Source: Arenibacter sp040216555 (GTDB taxonomy: Bacteria; Bacteroidota; Bacteroidia; Flavobacteriales; Flavobacteriaceae). From it: a stretch of DNA of 64,000 nucleotides. Positions 35,498 through 45,062 of this stretch are shown piece after piece. The translations under genes and the position numbers were made by a program. The stretch is from positions 62,001 through 126,000 of the forward strand of contig JAVJOW010000020.1 in the NCBI GenBank assembly GCA_040216555.1, in the 5' to 3' direction. The notes beneath the pieces are model-generated. The model saw only the letters and a program-made list of their open reading frames with translations, was not told the DNA's origin and ran no database searches. The first letter of the stretch is position 1. Each line of letters starts with the position of its first letter.

Positions 35498-38400
35498 TTA
35501 CTGCACTACTTCTACCCATTGGCCCTTGGTACGCAGAGCATAATCATTGTTGTACATGGCCTCTGCCTGTATTCCCGGCAAATAATATCTTCCCAAATAA
35601 GAGGCATTCAACAATACCCTGAAGACTTTTGTTTCGTTCTTCTTCAAGTCAAAATAAAAATTGGCCCTATCATCCCTCAAATCCGTATACGTCACCTCGT
35701 TTTCAGCAAAATCGCCAAAATCCGTGAACCTCGTATTTACTATTTCCCAGCCACTAGGGAATATTTCGGACAGTGCCACATTTCTAATCAATTCTGCCTT
35801 GGTATTGGTAAGCGATACTTCTGCGACAAAATCCGTACCCTGCATTATGGAAGAAGGGTCCAATTTAACTCCGTTCCTTCCCTTAAAGACCACATTGGCC
35901 ACCAAATTCCGTTGCAACTCCCTTTCCTCTCCCACAGGCAAAATCCCACTCTTAATGATACTTACATAAAGTAAATTTTCGCCAGTATTATTTACATTAA
36001 TGGAATTGGCCCCCGTTCTAATGCCCAATCCTGTATTGGCCAAGGTCTTATCCGTGTTAATGGTGGTATTGGCCCCATTAACAGTTATGCTGGCCTTAAT
36101 TCCCTTACCCCCTATCATATCGGCAAATTTTGCCAATGCCAGGAGGCAATAAGCGGTACTTTGGGTACTCATCCATTGATCTGAACTTAAACGTTGTGCC
36201 AAATTCTTGGCCATTTCCTGAGCCTTTACCTTATCCTTTAAAAACACAAAGGTTTCCAAGGCCATTGCCCTATTGCGATCGGAGGATCCATAGGTTTGGT
36301 AATCATATTTGCCTTCTGAAAAATCATAATTGGCAGATTTAATTATTTGTCGGGCCACAAATTCCTGCCCAACAAGTCCGTAAGCAGCCGCCAAGCGGAA
36401 TTTCCCCTCATTGGATAGATTGGGTGTTTCCCTTAGTCTGTTCATTGAAGCAATATCCGCATTTCCAGAAAGTGCCAGGGTATACAGGCGATATGCCTGG
36501 GCCAAATCTGAAGACCCTGTTCCCGATCTCCATTGCCTGGCAATATTCTGCTGATAACTTAACCAAGAAGACCTAAACCCTAGAGGCAAAACATATCCCT
36601 TTTTCTCGGCCTCCAATAAAAAGTGTCCTACATAGGAGGAACTCCAATCATCGGCATAATTTTGTCCAGGCCAATAGGCGAATCCACCATTTGGGGTTTG
36701 ATAGCTACCTACCCTTTTTATGGCACTTTCAACATTTTGCTGTATCTCTTTTTTCTTTGTGGTGTTAATATCGAAGATATCCGTAATAAATAACTGAGGA
36801 AAAGCACTAGAGGTGGTCTGCTCCAAACACCCATGTGGGTATTGTATCAAATATTGCATTCTTCCATTAAAATTCATGGGTGGAAGGGTAGAAAATTCCA
36901 CCTCCGCATTATTGCTCCCGGGAATACCAAAAGTTTCAAGGTCTATATTTTTGCTACTGGTGGCCTCCAAGACAATATCCTCTGTAACCGTAGTCAATGG
37001 ATTAGGGTTTACCACATCTATAGGCACCTCAAAAGATGCCTTTTCTCCATTACCCGAAGCCTCCACCACAACCTTGCCGATACCTTTAAAATCGGCTACC
37101 TTTAATTGAAAATAAGCCATTTTTTCATCGGGTTGGGTGAAAGAAACGTTTTGTACGGACTTCCCTTCTATAGTAAAAGAAGGATCCGGTTTAATTTTTA
37201 AAGTCACCTCCTTTACTTTGTTTTCCATAGCAAAAACCGTAACCGGTAAGGTTACTGTCTCCCCAGGGGTAATTTTCCTTGGTAAGGAAGCCAAGACCAT
37301 AAGTGGTTTTCTTACGGGGGTTGCTTTTTCTGCCATGCCATATGCGGCTTCCCCTGAATTTCCAGCTATGACCATAGTTCGGACAGAACCAACATATTTG
37401 GGAATGCCTATTTTATGTGATTTTGTCTCCCCTTCATTCAAGCTAAAGGGACCCAAATAAACCACCATAGGTTCAAAGCGATTTGCCTTTTTATTTTTGG
37501 CACCGGCCAATTCTCCGTCCCCACCTATAGCAAAGACCTGATTTATTCTTCCTCCAAAGGCCCCGATTACATCATCGTATACATCCCAACTCCGTACCCC
37601 AAGTGCTTCCCTTGCATAAAAAGTATTCCACGGATTTGGAGTTTTATAACGTGTTAGATCCAGCAAGCCTTCATCCACTATGGCAATACTATAGGTCATG
37701 GCCCTGCCTTGTTTCTCATTTACTTTGAGGGTTATACTTTCCTCCGGCTTTAAGACATCCGGCATAACAATTTCAGGTTGCAGTTTGGTCAAAGGGTCTT
37801 CTACCGATATAGGAACTACCCCGTACATCCGTATAGGGGAATCGTTTAAAGTTGAGGCATGTGGCTGCAACAAGCTAATGTTGATATAAACATTGGGGGT
37901 ATACAATTCGGTTATAGGAATTTCAAATTTTGTTTCACCATTTTCGGATTCCACCCACTGCGAATGCAGTACTTCACTACCATTTTCAACGGTAACCAAT
38001 GCCCTGCCACCTTCTGAACCAGGAAAGGTAACGATGGCCGTTTCCCCTACTTTATAGACTTCCTTATCCGTGGAGAACATTAACATACTTGCAGAGGAAG
38101 GATCATTTTTCATGGATTTTCCGGCCCATCCCGGCCAATCTACGTATATGGTTTTACCAGTTGCATGCCCTCCCTTTGGATCTTCCACTCTAACCAAATA
38201 GCGGCCCCATTCGGGATATTTTAACTCAAAATTAAATGATGCCTTACCATTGGAATCAGTACTTATGGTTTTCTCCAATACTTTTTGCTGATACTCACTG
38301 CTGTTAAAATTGGAAAGATTATCGGCTGAAGTCTCCCACCACCATCTCCAACTTACTTTATAAATAGTTACTTTTAAATTGTTGGTGGCTTTGGCATTGC

Positions 38401-41008
38401 CCATTTCATCTACCGTTACCACCTCAAATTTATGCGGCTGATCTGTGAGCAACATTCCCCTTGTTTTATCGCCTTTGGGTACATTAAGGCCGACATAAGT
38501 ATTAAAGGGTGAAAATTGTTTTGTGAAGACGTCCGTACTAAAATCGCCCCCATTTTCATAAACCTTGGTAATAAATGCAGCCGTAAGCATTCCAGGTGCC
38601 TGACTATTAATTTGCGGATTTAGCGAAAAAGCTGCCTTACCTTCGGTATTGACGGCATTATTGAATACTATTTGATCCTCTGTGGCAAACGCCCTAGTGG
38701 GATCATCAAAAACATAAGCCGGAAAGTTCCTAAAAGTTGTAGTCTGTACATTGAACTTGGCAGTAATATCGGCTTTAAGGTTTTTGGCCACCGCGCCGTG
38801 AAGCCAAGTTACCTCTAGCATCCCTTTAATGGGTTTACCGCCAGACAAGATCTCGTTTTCAAACGTTGTCTTAATTTTTAATCTGTTTGGCTTGATTGTT
38901 TCAATCTTTAGGGTTTTGGTAAAAGTTGCCCCTCCCACTGAAACCTTTGCCAACCAATTACCGGTAGGTGCATTTTCATCCGTCCTTAAAACGAAACTAT
39001 AAAAATTGTTGAGGGAATTTGTCCTTACCTCCCGGTACACCACCTTGTTGTAGGGGTCTATCAATTCCAATTTCACAGGATGCCCTTCAGGAAGTTTATT
39101 GGCCTTATCATTCAACATAAACGAAAGAAAAAGTTTGTCTCCAGGCCGCCAGACTCCCCTTTCCCCAAAAACAAAACCTTTTATACCTTTTTGTAATGCA
39201 ACCCCATCAACATTAAACTTACTTAGGGACAGGGAGTTTCCGTCATTTAGTTTAACATAGGTCTTTTGACCATTGCTCTCAGCTACTGCAAAGTAGGCCA
39301 AATGATCGGTATCAAAAAGAGAGGTACCATCCAAGGCTGTTACTACCTGCCCAATGGGCTGTTGCTGGTAATTATAGAAGGTTACCTTGGCCCCGGCAAC
39401 AGGTGCTGTGTTTACAATATTATTTACCGCCACAAAATAACTCTTGTTCATCCCTTGTTTTACGGTTACCCCCAAATCCGAGGCCAAAACATTGGTCCCT
39501 ACCGTTTTATCATAGTAATAGGAGGTATGACAAGGATTATCCCTTTGATTCCAGTCATAGTTAAAGTAATAATCTTCATAATAGGATTCCACTCCGTCCC
39601 ATGAGCTGTTTTCCGTTTCCTGATCAAAATCATCTTCCGAAGGGGCTTCTTGTTCAAAATTGGTGTCCTCACATTTGTATAGGCTATACGAAGGATTAAA
39701 ACCAAATTCAACTCTATAAATAGCCCCTACCTCCGGTGCAATAAGGGTTCTTAAATCAATGGCATGCGCGGACCATTTACCATTATTGTTGCCAAGACCG
39801 GCTTCCAAATCCAATTTCTTGGAGGCTATTGGCCTTGCCACCGTTTTTAAATTGTAACTCCCATTAAGATCATTGCCTTGTAGGAACTGCAAAATATTGC
39901 TCTCAAAAATTTTATAGACGGTTAGGTCGACCGACTTCAGATTGACCGCCTCAAAATTAATTTTTAGATTATTGGAGGATGGTAAAATTGTACCATTGGA
40001 AAGCAGGCGGACCTCGGGTTTTATTTGTTCGAATGCTACCCTTTCTATAAGCTTTGTTTTAAGCTTGTACCCATCAATACTTTCAATACCTTCAAAAACC
40101 TCGAGCCTTTGCGTTGTGCTCATCTCCTTGGAAGGATATATCTTTAGAGTATTGCCCTCTACATTGTATTTTAGGTTCCCATCACCTTCCAGCACTACCA
40201 GGCCCTTAAAGTTTTGTCCTTTTTTTAAGGGATCTGAAAAATTGATATTTATGATTTGGTTTTCCCCTGTTTCCAAGCCAACATCCAAAATGCTAAAATT
40301 ACTCTTGCCCGGTATTTTTATAGTGTTTTTTCCAGCACTTCCAATATCCATTCGGGTGCCGTCCCACACAACCTCCAAATCCGTATCCTCTGCAAATCGC
40401 TGAATACTATCAATTTTAAAATAAAATTGGGTTCCTTCAGCAATGGATGTGTCAAATTTAACAGGGACCATTTTCCCTTTCTGTTTTACCTCCAACAACT
40501 GTTTGGCTTTTTCCAAACTTAATTGATCGGCACTTTTCAATTGACCTTCCAAATATTGATAATCCTTGGAATAGGACTGTAGGGCCTGGGTATACACATT
40601 AAATTGTTGTTTCAATGTTTTCACCTCAAAATTAAATTTGCGCAATTCCTTTGGGATCCCTGAAATAAAAGATCCCAGATCTAAAGTAAACCCATAAATA
40701 CTATCCTGCTGAAAGCCGGCCTCGGGCACAAAAGCAATGGTTCTACTGTCCAAGGCTATTACCTTGCCGTTTGTCTTGGGAAATACGACTAATAAATCGC
40801 TGTCCAATTCCTTTCCGCTTTCCCAGGAATCAACCGGACGGCTCAGCACAACCCGTACATCTGCTTTAACAGAAATTATTCCATGGGACACTTCAGTTAT
40901 ATATTCCTGATAAAGATTTAAGTTATCTACTGGGGTTTTGCCAGTCTCTTTTTTCGGGTTACAACCAAGGATAAAAAGAAATATTAGGGCATGGACAAAT
41001 AATTTCAT
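35498..41008 (-). CDS. Bacterial alpha-2-macroglobulin lipoprotein (thioester type)
   Basis: The start at 41008 gives a lipoprotein signal (MKLFVHALIFLFILGC) and 1836 residues. The protein has the macroglobulin MG repeats with the MG2 domain (KGFVFGERGVWRPGDKLFLS), a bait-like central part, and the complement-type alpha-helical domain with the thioester motif GCLEQ in YPHGCLEQTTSSAFPQ near residue 1390. It traps proteases entering the periplasm by covalent bonding. In many bacteria the gene neighbours pbpC, proposed to repair the wall after attack. Here pbpC lies on the same strand, though four small genes lie between, one of them on the opposite strand. Confidence 0.96.
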   Translation of the reverse strand: MKLFVHALIFLFILGCNPKKETGKTPVDNLNLYQEYITEVSHGIISVKADVRVVLSRPVDSWESGKELDSDLLVVFPKTNGKVIALDSRTIAFVPEAGFQQDSIYGFTLDLGSFISGIPKELRKFNFEVKTLKQQFNVYTQALQSYSKDYQYLEGQLKSADQLSLEKAKQLLEVKQKGKMVPVKFDTSIAEGTQFYFKIDSIQRFAEDTDLEVVWDGTRMDIGSAGKNTIKIPGKSNFSILDVGLETGENQIININFSDPLKKGQNFKGLVVLEGDGNLKYNVEGNTLKIYPSKEMSTTQRLEVFEGIESIDGYKLKTKLIERVAFEQIKPEVRLLSNGTILPSSNNLKINFEAVNLKSVDLTVYKIFESNILQFLQGNDLNGSYNLKTVARPIASKKLDLEAGLGNNNGKWSAHAIDLRTLIAPEVGAIYRVEFGFNPSYSLYKCEDTNFEQEAPSEDDFDQETENSSWDGVESYYEDYYFNYDWNQRDNPCHTSYYYDKTVGTNVLASDLGVTVKQGMNKSYFVAVNNIVNTAPVAGAKVTFYNYQQQPIGQVVTALDGTSLFDTDHLAYFAVAESNGQKTYVKLNDGNSLSLSKFNVDGVALQKGIKGFVFGERGVWRPGDKLFLSFMLNDKANKLPEGHPVKLELIDPYNKVVYREVRTNSLNNFYSFVLRTDENAPTGNWLAKVSVGGATFTKTLKIETIKPNRLKIKTTFENEILSGGKPIKGMLEVTWLHGAVAKNLKADITAKFNVQTTTFRNFPAYVFDDPTRAFATEDQIVFNNAVNTEGKAAFSLNPQINSQAPGMLTAAFITKVYENGGDFSTDVFTKQFSPFNTYVGLNVPKGDKTRGMLLTDQPHKFEVVTVDEMGNAKATNNLKVTIYKVSWRWWWETSADNLSNFNSSEYQQKVLEKTISTDSNGKASFNFELKYPEWGRYLVRVEDPKGGHATGKTIYVDWPGWAGKSMKNDPSSASMLMFSTDKEVYKVGETAIVTFPGSEGGRALVTVENGSEVLHSQWVESENGETKFEIPITELYTPNVYINISLLQPHASTLNDSPIRMYGVVPISVEDPLTKLQPEIVMPDVLKPEESITLKVNEKQGRAMTYSIAIVDEGLLDLTRYKTPNPWNTFYAREALGVRSWDVYDDVIGAFGGRINQVFAIGGDGELAGAKNKKANRFEPMVVYLGPFSLNEGETKSHKIGIPKYVGSVRTMVIAGNSGEAAYGMAEKATPVRKPLMVLASLPRKITPGETVTLPVTVFAMENKVKEVTLKIKPDPSFTIEGKSVQNVSFTQPDEKMAYFQLKVADFKGIGKVVVEASGNGEKASFEVPIDVVNPNPLTTVTEDIVLEATSSKNIDLETFGIPGSNNAEVEFSTLPPMNFNGRMQYLIQYPHGCLEQTTSSAFPQLFITDIFDINTTKKKEIQQNVESAIKRVGSYQTPNGGFAYWPGQNYADDWSSSYVGHFLLEAEKKGYVLPLGFRSSWLSYQQNIARQWRSGTGSSDLAQAYRLYTLALSGNADIASMNRLRETPNLSNEGKFRLAAAYGLVGQEFVARQIIKSANYDFSEGKYDYQTYGSSDRNRAMALETFVFLKDKVKAQEMAKNLAQRLSSDQWMSTQSTAYCLLALAKFADMIGGKGIKASITVNGANTTINTDKTLANTGLGIRTGANSINVNNTGENLLYVSIIKSGILPVGEERELQRNLVANVVFKGRNGVKLDPSSIMQGTDFVAEVSLTNTKAELIRNVALSEIFPSGWEIVNTRFTDFGDFAENEVTYTDLRDDRANFYFDLKKNETKVFRVLLNASYLGRYYLPGIQAEAMYNNDYALRTKGQWVEVVQ

Positions 41009-41182
41009 GAAAAGAACCAATTTAGTACAGTAAAGATAAAAGGTTTTCCTTTTGTGGAATATTTTTTGATCTAATTAGCTCTGTAAAAATTTATTTACCT
41101 GCCATTTCAATTTCAGGTAAAGTGCCGAAATTCCAAAAAAAAAATTTGCATCAGAAAATATACAGTTGAAATTAATACATAA

Positions 41183-41198
41183 GTAATCCATGGATTAC
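41183..41198. repeat. Perfect 16-bp palindrome
   Basis: GTAATCCA is followed directly by TGGATTAC. It lies in the shared control region of the macroglobulin and CAP genes. Confidence 0.5.
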
Positions 41199-41224
41199 AG
41201 GATTCTTAAAGAGCTATGCATTTC

Positions 41225-41248
41225 GTCGAATAAAGTGGATTATTCGAC
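41225..41248. repeat. Inverted repeat, 9-base arms
   Basis: GTCGAATAA and TTATTCGAC flank a 6-base loop AGTGGA. It could be an operator or small hairpin 113 bases before the CAP start codon. Confidence 0.5.
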
Positions 41249-41286
41249 TTTGTGATAAATTAATTTTTTAATATTACAATCGTTGG

Positions 41287-41309
41287 TTACGAGAAGCCAA
41301 TTACGAGAA
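41287..41309 (+). repeat. Tandem direct repeat TTACGAGAA
   Basis: Two copies of TTACGAGAA start at 41287 and 41301, 14 bases apart, 52 bases before the CAP start codon. The spacing is close to what paired sites of a response regulator would show. Confidence 0.45.
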
Positions 41310-41361
41310 CACAAGAATTCCCCATTCTTCCCTTTCTTCCTACTTACAAATAGAACATTAT

Positions 41362-41838
41362 ATGAAAATGAAAATGCATTATTTTGTAATGCTATTGTTC
41401 GCATTTGTAGTAGTCTCCTGTAGCACAGAGTCTATTGAGCTGGCAATTAGTCCCGAAGTCGAAAATGCGGTTGAAGTGGAGCAGGAATTACTTGGGATTG
41501 TCAACGACCATCGTATTTCCTTAGGCTATAACGATTTGGATTTCAGCTCAGTGGCATATGAGTATGCCAACAAGCATACAGACTATATGATAGCCAAAGG
41601 ATCCATTAACCATGACAATTTTAGCGCTCGTGCATCGGATATATCCCAAGCAGTAAATGCCTCTTTTGTTTCCGAAAATGTAGCAAAGGACTACGATTCC
41701 GCCCTTGAGGCTTTTCAAAAATGGTTGGCCAGTTCTGACCATAGGAAAACTATGGAAGGCGAATTTACGCACACTGCTGTAAGTGTAAAGAGGAACACGG
41801 ACGGCAAGCTATATTTTACACAACTCTTCTACCGATAG
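41362..41838 (+). CDS. CAP/SCP-domain lipoprotein
   Basis: The 158-residue protein has a lipobox (FAFVVVSC) and a CAP domain (cysteine-rich secretory/PR-1 type): EQELLGIVNDHRISLG at the start, HTDYMIAKGSINHDNF and FVSENVA in the middle, and FQKWLASSDHRKTMEGEFTHTAVSV at the end, which contain the conserved His and Glu positions. The role of bacterial CAP proteins is mostly unknown; sterol or lipid binding has been shown for some eukaryotic ones. It is a single gene, divergent from the macroglobulin. Confidence 0.9.
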   Translation: MKMKMHYFVMLLFAFVVVSCSTESIELAISPEVENAVEVEQELLGIVNDHRISLGYNDLDFSSVAYEYANKHTDYMIAKGSINHDNFSARASDISQAVNASFVSENVAKDYDSALEAFQKWLASSDHRKTMEGEFTHTAVSVKRNTDGKLYFTQLFYR

Positions 41839-41964
41839 TCTTCTTAAAAGCAGTTTACTTTTCTTATTTTTGATGTTATACCGTGTCTTGACATATAATA
41901 GCAATTCAGCTGTTATCAAATATCAGGGGGCGGCAGTATAATATTAACTTCAATAATCTACACT

Positions 41965-42510
41965 ATGTCCATAAAACAACCATTCAATCTAAATAAATGG
42001 ATTTCCGAGAATAGGGATACTTTAAAGCCTCCGGTAGGAAATAAAAACCTTTACACGGAATCAGGAGACTACATTGTTATGGTCGTAGCCGGCCCCAACG
42101 CCAGAAAAGATTATCATTATAATGAAACAGAGGAACTGTTTTATCAATTGGAAGGCAATATTGAAGTCCATATTCAAGAAAACGGCCAAAAAAAGACGAT
42201 GCAATTGGGACCTGGAGACATGTACCTTCATCCGGCCAAAATACCGCATTCCCCCGTTAGGAAAGAAGGGTCCATAGGTTTGGTTATAGAGCGTAAGCGT
42301 GCCGATATGAACGTTGATGATGGCCTGCTTTGGTTTTGCGATAACTGTAACAATAAACTTTATGAAGTATATTTCACCTTAAATAATATAGAAAAGGACT
42401 TTTTGGGGCATTTTAAAACCTTCTACGGTTCGGAGGAACTTAGAACCTGTAGCAATTGTGGCACTATAATGCCTGTTGATGATAGGTTTATTGCAAAGGA
42501 AGACCAATAG
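41965..42510 (+). CDS. nbaC: 3-hydroxyanthranilate 3,4-dioxygenase
   Basis: The enzyme opens the ring of 3-hydroxyanthranilate to give the precursor of quinolinate (kynurenine pathway for NAD or tryptophan catabolism). The 181-residue cupin has the iron ligands in NARKDYHYNETEELFYQ (His and Glu) and PAKIPHSPVRKE (His), and the C-terminal rubredoxin-like site CDNC...CSNCG found in bacterial enzymes. The other kynurenine genes are not in the window. An ALDH gene follows 152 bases downstream. A -7 box TATTTTTG lies at 41865-41872. Confidence 0.96.
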   Translation: MSIKQPFNLNKWISENRDTLKPPVGNKNLYTESGDYIVMVVAGPNARKDYHYNETEELFYQLEGNIEVHIQENGQKKTMQLGPGDMYLHPAKIPHSPVRKEGSIGLVIERKRADMNVDDGLLWFCDNCNNKLYEVYFTLNNIEKDFLGHFKTFYGSEELRTCSNCGTIMPVDDRFIAKEDQ

Positions 42511-42662
42511 TCGAGATCCTTATTTAGTGTTACTTCCCATATCCTAGGTTAGACTAAAAGTCGTACAGCCGGTATTAAAACATTTATGGTTGGTTACACC
42601 ATAGACTGCCCATTAATTTGTAAATTTGAAAAATATAACAATTAACAATAAAATAGTTATAA

Positions 42663-44216
42663 ATGTCAAGAATTGCACAAGAATTTGAAATCCAAGAAGC
42701 CCTAAAAAAATTAAGTGTCGAAGCTATAAATAATGGCACCTCAACAGGTTCTGATAATTTTTCTTCCGGAGAGGAGTTAAGCTCCTTTTCTCCTGTAGAT
42801 GGTGTTTTAATTGCCAAAGTAAGAACCACCACTAATAAGGACTACGAAAAAGTGATGGATGCAGCCACCAATGCATTTAAAATTTGGAGAACAAAACCAG
42901 CACCCCAAAGGGGGGAAATAGTGCGACAGTTTGGCGATAAACTTCGTGAACTCAAGGAACCTTTGGGAAAATTGGTTTCCTATGAAATGGGAAAATCATA
43001 TCAGGAAGGCTTGGGAGAGGTGCAGGAAATGATCGATATCTGTGATTTCGCAGTAGGTCTATCCAGACAATTGCACGGACTTACCATGCACTCCGAAAGA
43101 CCCGGACATAGAATGTATGAACAATATCATCCTTTAGGGGTGGTCGGTATAATCTCGGCGTTCAATTTCCCAGTGGCAGTATGGGCCTGGAATACCGCCC
43201 TAGCATGGATATCGGGTGATGTCTGCGTTTGGAAACCGAGTGAAAAAACACCTCTGTGCGGGATTGCCTGTCAAAACATAGCAGCAACAGTTTTTAAAGA
43301 AAATAATCTTCCTGAAGGTATTTCCTGCTTGATAAATGGTGATTATAAGGTAGGTGAATTTATGACCCATGACAAAAGGGTGCCTCTAGTTTCTGCCACA
43401 GGGTCTATACGCATGGGAAAAATCGTGGCCCAGGCAGTAGCGGCCCGATTGGGAAAATCTCTCTTGGAGCTAGGAGGAAACAATGCCATTATAGTAACCC
43501 CTGACGCGGACATAAAAATGACCGTTATAGGAGCTGTTTTTGGGGCCGTTGGCACAGCAGGCCAACGATGTACCTCCACACGAAGATTAATCATACACGA
43601 ATCTATTTATGACAAGGTGAAAGATGCAGTTGTTACCGCCTATAAACAATTACGAATCGGAAATCCACTGGATCAGAAGAACCATGTAGGTCCCTTGATA
43701 GATACCGATGCGGTAAAGATGTACCAACAGGCACTTAAGAAAGTGGTGGAAGAAGGAGGCAAGCTAATTGTTGAAGGAGGGGTGCTGAAAGGGGAAGGAT
43801 ATGAAAGTGGATGCTATGTAAAACCGGCCATTGCCGAAGCAAACAATACTTATGAGATTGTACAACACGAGACCTTTGCCCCAGTGCTTTACCTATTAAA
43901 ATATTCCGGAGATGTAGATAATGCTATTGCTATACAGAACGGAGTGGTCCAGGGATTGTCCTCTGCAATAATGACAAATAATCTGCGGGAAGCGGAGCGT
44001 TTTTTATCCGTTCAAGGCAGCGATTGTGGTATAGCCAATGTTAATATTGGGACTTCCGGTGCTGAAATAGGAGGAGCTTTTGGAGGGGAAAAAGAAACAG
44101 GTGGAGGACGTGAATCTGGCTCGGATGCTTGGAAAATATATATGAGAAGACAGACCAACACCATTAACTACACTACAGAATTGCCTTTAGCTCAAGGGAT
44201 AAAGTTTGATCTTTAG
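42663..44216 (+). CDS. ALDH7-type aldehyde dehydrogenase
   Basis: The 517-residue NAD-dependent enzyme has the catalytic cysteine in GTAGQRCTSTRRL and the glutamate in SLLELGGNNA. The ending EKETGGGRESGSDAWKIYMRRQTNT is characteristic of the ALDH7 group (alpha-aminoadipic/L-piperidine-6-carboxylate semialdehyde dehydrogenase, lysine breakdown). Its place after nbaC could suggest action on 2-aminomuconate semialdehyde, but the sequence favours ALDH7. A strong hairpin follows 20 bases after the stop. Confidence 0.93.
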   Translation: MSRIAQEFEIQEALKKLSVEAINNGTSTGSDNFSSGEELSSFSPVDGVLIAKVRTTTNKDYEKVMDAATNAFKIWRTKPAPQRGEIVRQFGDKLRELKEPLGKLVSYEMGKSYQEGLGEVQEMIDICDFAVGLSRQLHGLTMHSERPGHRMYEQYHPLGVVGIISAFNFPVAVWAWNTALAWISGDVCVWKPSEKTPLCGIACQNIAATVFKENNLPEGISCLINGDYKVGEFMTHDKRVPLVSATGSIRMGKIVAQAVAARLGKSLLELGGNNAIIVTPDADIKMTVIGAVFGAVGTAGQRCTSTRRLIIHESIYDKVKDAVVTAYKQLRIGNPLDQKNHVGPLIDTDAVKMYQQALKKVVEEGGKLIVEGGVLKGEGYESGCYVKPAIAEANNTYEIVQHETFAPVLYLLKYSGDVDNAIAIQNGVVQGLSSAIMTNNLREAERFLSVQGSDCGIANVNIGTSGAEIGGAFGGEKETGGGRESGSDAWKIYMRRQTNTINYTTELPLAQGIKFDL

Positions 44217-44235
44217 AAGAGAATTCAACCAATAA

Positions 44236-44280
44236 AAAACCCGCTATGTACTGGATGTAAACCAGTACATAGCGGGTTTT
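44236..44280 (+). terminator. Strong terminator behind the ALDH gene
   Basis: A perfect 19-bp stem (AAAACCCGCTATGTACTGG and its complement) has a 7-base loop. It is followed by AAACTAACCAACCAAATTA, a tail that recurs near other hairpins in the window. Confidence 0.8.
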
Positions 44281-44363
44281 AAACTAACCAACCAAATTAC
44301 ATCCTGAAGAATAGCTCTATACTCCAAGACAAAAAGTTTCTACTTGCATGTTCGAGAAAATAT

Positions 44364-44429
44364 AAACCCGTAGCCACTTGAAAATTTCCCCTCCCCCCGA
44401 ATAGGTCCATTAGAAATAGCTGCGGGTTT
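44364..44429 (+). ncRNA. Structured element with large loop, possible RNA
   Basis: AAACCCGTAGC pairs with GCTGCGGGTTT (one G-U pair that works only in the plus-strand RNA), enclosing a 44-base loop with CCCCTCCCCCC. It is followed by AACCAAACTAACTCAAATAA. No coding sense is seen. It may be part of a leader, a small RNA or a second terminator; identity unknown. Confidence 0.3.
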
Positions 44430-44451
44430 AACCAAACTAACTCAAATAATT

Positions 44452-44507
44452 ATGGTGAAAAAGACCTACTTCAATGCCGGAACTTAGTCGGGAGAAATAA
44501 GGTCTTT
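44452..44507 (+). other. Hairpin overlapping a possible 11-codon peptide
   Basis: AAAGACCT (44460-44467) pairs with AGGTCTTT (44500-44507). The ATG at 44452 opens MVKKTYFNAGT, ending at 44487 inside the hairpin. The layout resembles an attenuator with a leader peptide, but the next gene starts 340 bases further on. Confidence 0.3.
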
Positions 44508-44846
44508 ATAATTTCATTATTTACGCTAAAATCTACATTTCATTCCATGTTTAAAAGCAAAACTATATGGATGGTAATAAAATTTGTATAATTGGTAAAT
44601 TTTGCAACTACTGTCTTTAATTGCCCTACCCCCCTTGCAGTCTAAAGTTGTTTAAATATAGGGTGGAAACAATTTTTACAACCGGCTATATAAATCATTG
44701 CCTTCCTAAATTTTAACTGAGGGCAAGTAAACTTCGCTAAGCCAATTATTTAGCTAACTATTTGATATGGAATATTTAATACCATTTTTTTAACATTTAA
44801 GGGAATTTTTTAATACATTTAGACAAAACCCTAACAGCTATTCGAA

Positions 44847-45044
44847 ATGTCCAAAAAAACAACCAATTTATTGGGTATTGTTATTGCCATTCTTGCTGGA
44901 ACCTATTTTAACCTCATGTTGTGCAATACCTGCATAACCAAAACAGATGATACTCCCTCGGTTGAAAAAACAGCGGATGTTACTAAAAATAGTATGCTGG
45001 CAGAGAAAAAAAATGAGCGTCAGAACCTTGATAAAGACAACTAA
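44847..45044 (+). CDS. Small membrane-anchored protein of unknown function
   Basis: The 65-residue protein has one N-terminal hydrophobic segment (NLLGIVIAILAGTYFNLMLC) and a polar tail rich in Lys, Asp and Thr. It contains two cysteines (LCNTC), which might bind a metal or form a disulfide. It starts 216 residues' worth of untranslated DNA after the ALDH gene and lies 18 bases before the helix-hairpin-helix gene, so the two are probably co-expressed. I do not recognise a family. Confidence 0.65.
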   Translation: MSKKTTNLLGIVIAILAGTYFNLMLCNTCITKTDDTPSVEKTADVTKNSMLAEKKNERQNLDKDN

Positions 45045-45062
45045 CCCAAAACAATAAAAAAC

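Larger units (their letters stand above)
41009..41361. other. Divergent intergenic region rich in inverted and direct repeats
   Basis: The 353 bases between the macroglobulin and CAP genes hold a 16-bp palindrome, a 9-base inverted repeat and a 14-base-period direct repeat (separate entries). No clear TTG/TAnnTTTG promoter pair was found for either gene. It may hold control sites for envelope-stress genes. Confidence 0.55.
44217..44846. other. 630-base intergenic region with three hairpins
   Basis: It contains the terminator of the ALDH gene and two further hairpins with C/A-rich tails (44364-44429, 44460-44507; separate entries). From 44520 to 44846 I see only AT-rich sequence and no clear gene or promoter pair. 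Confidence 0.6.

Noticed and set aside
41881..41900. Sigma-70-like TTGACA...TATAAT string before nbaC
   Set aside because: The two boxes are nearly adjacent, not 17 bases apart, and Bacteroidota use a different consensus.
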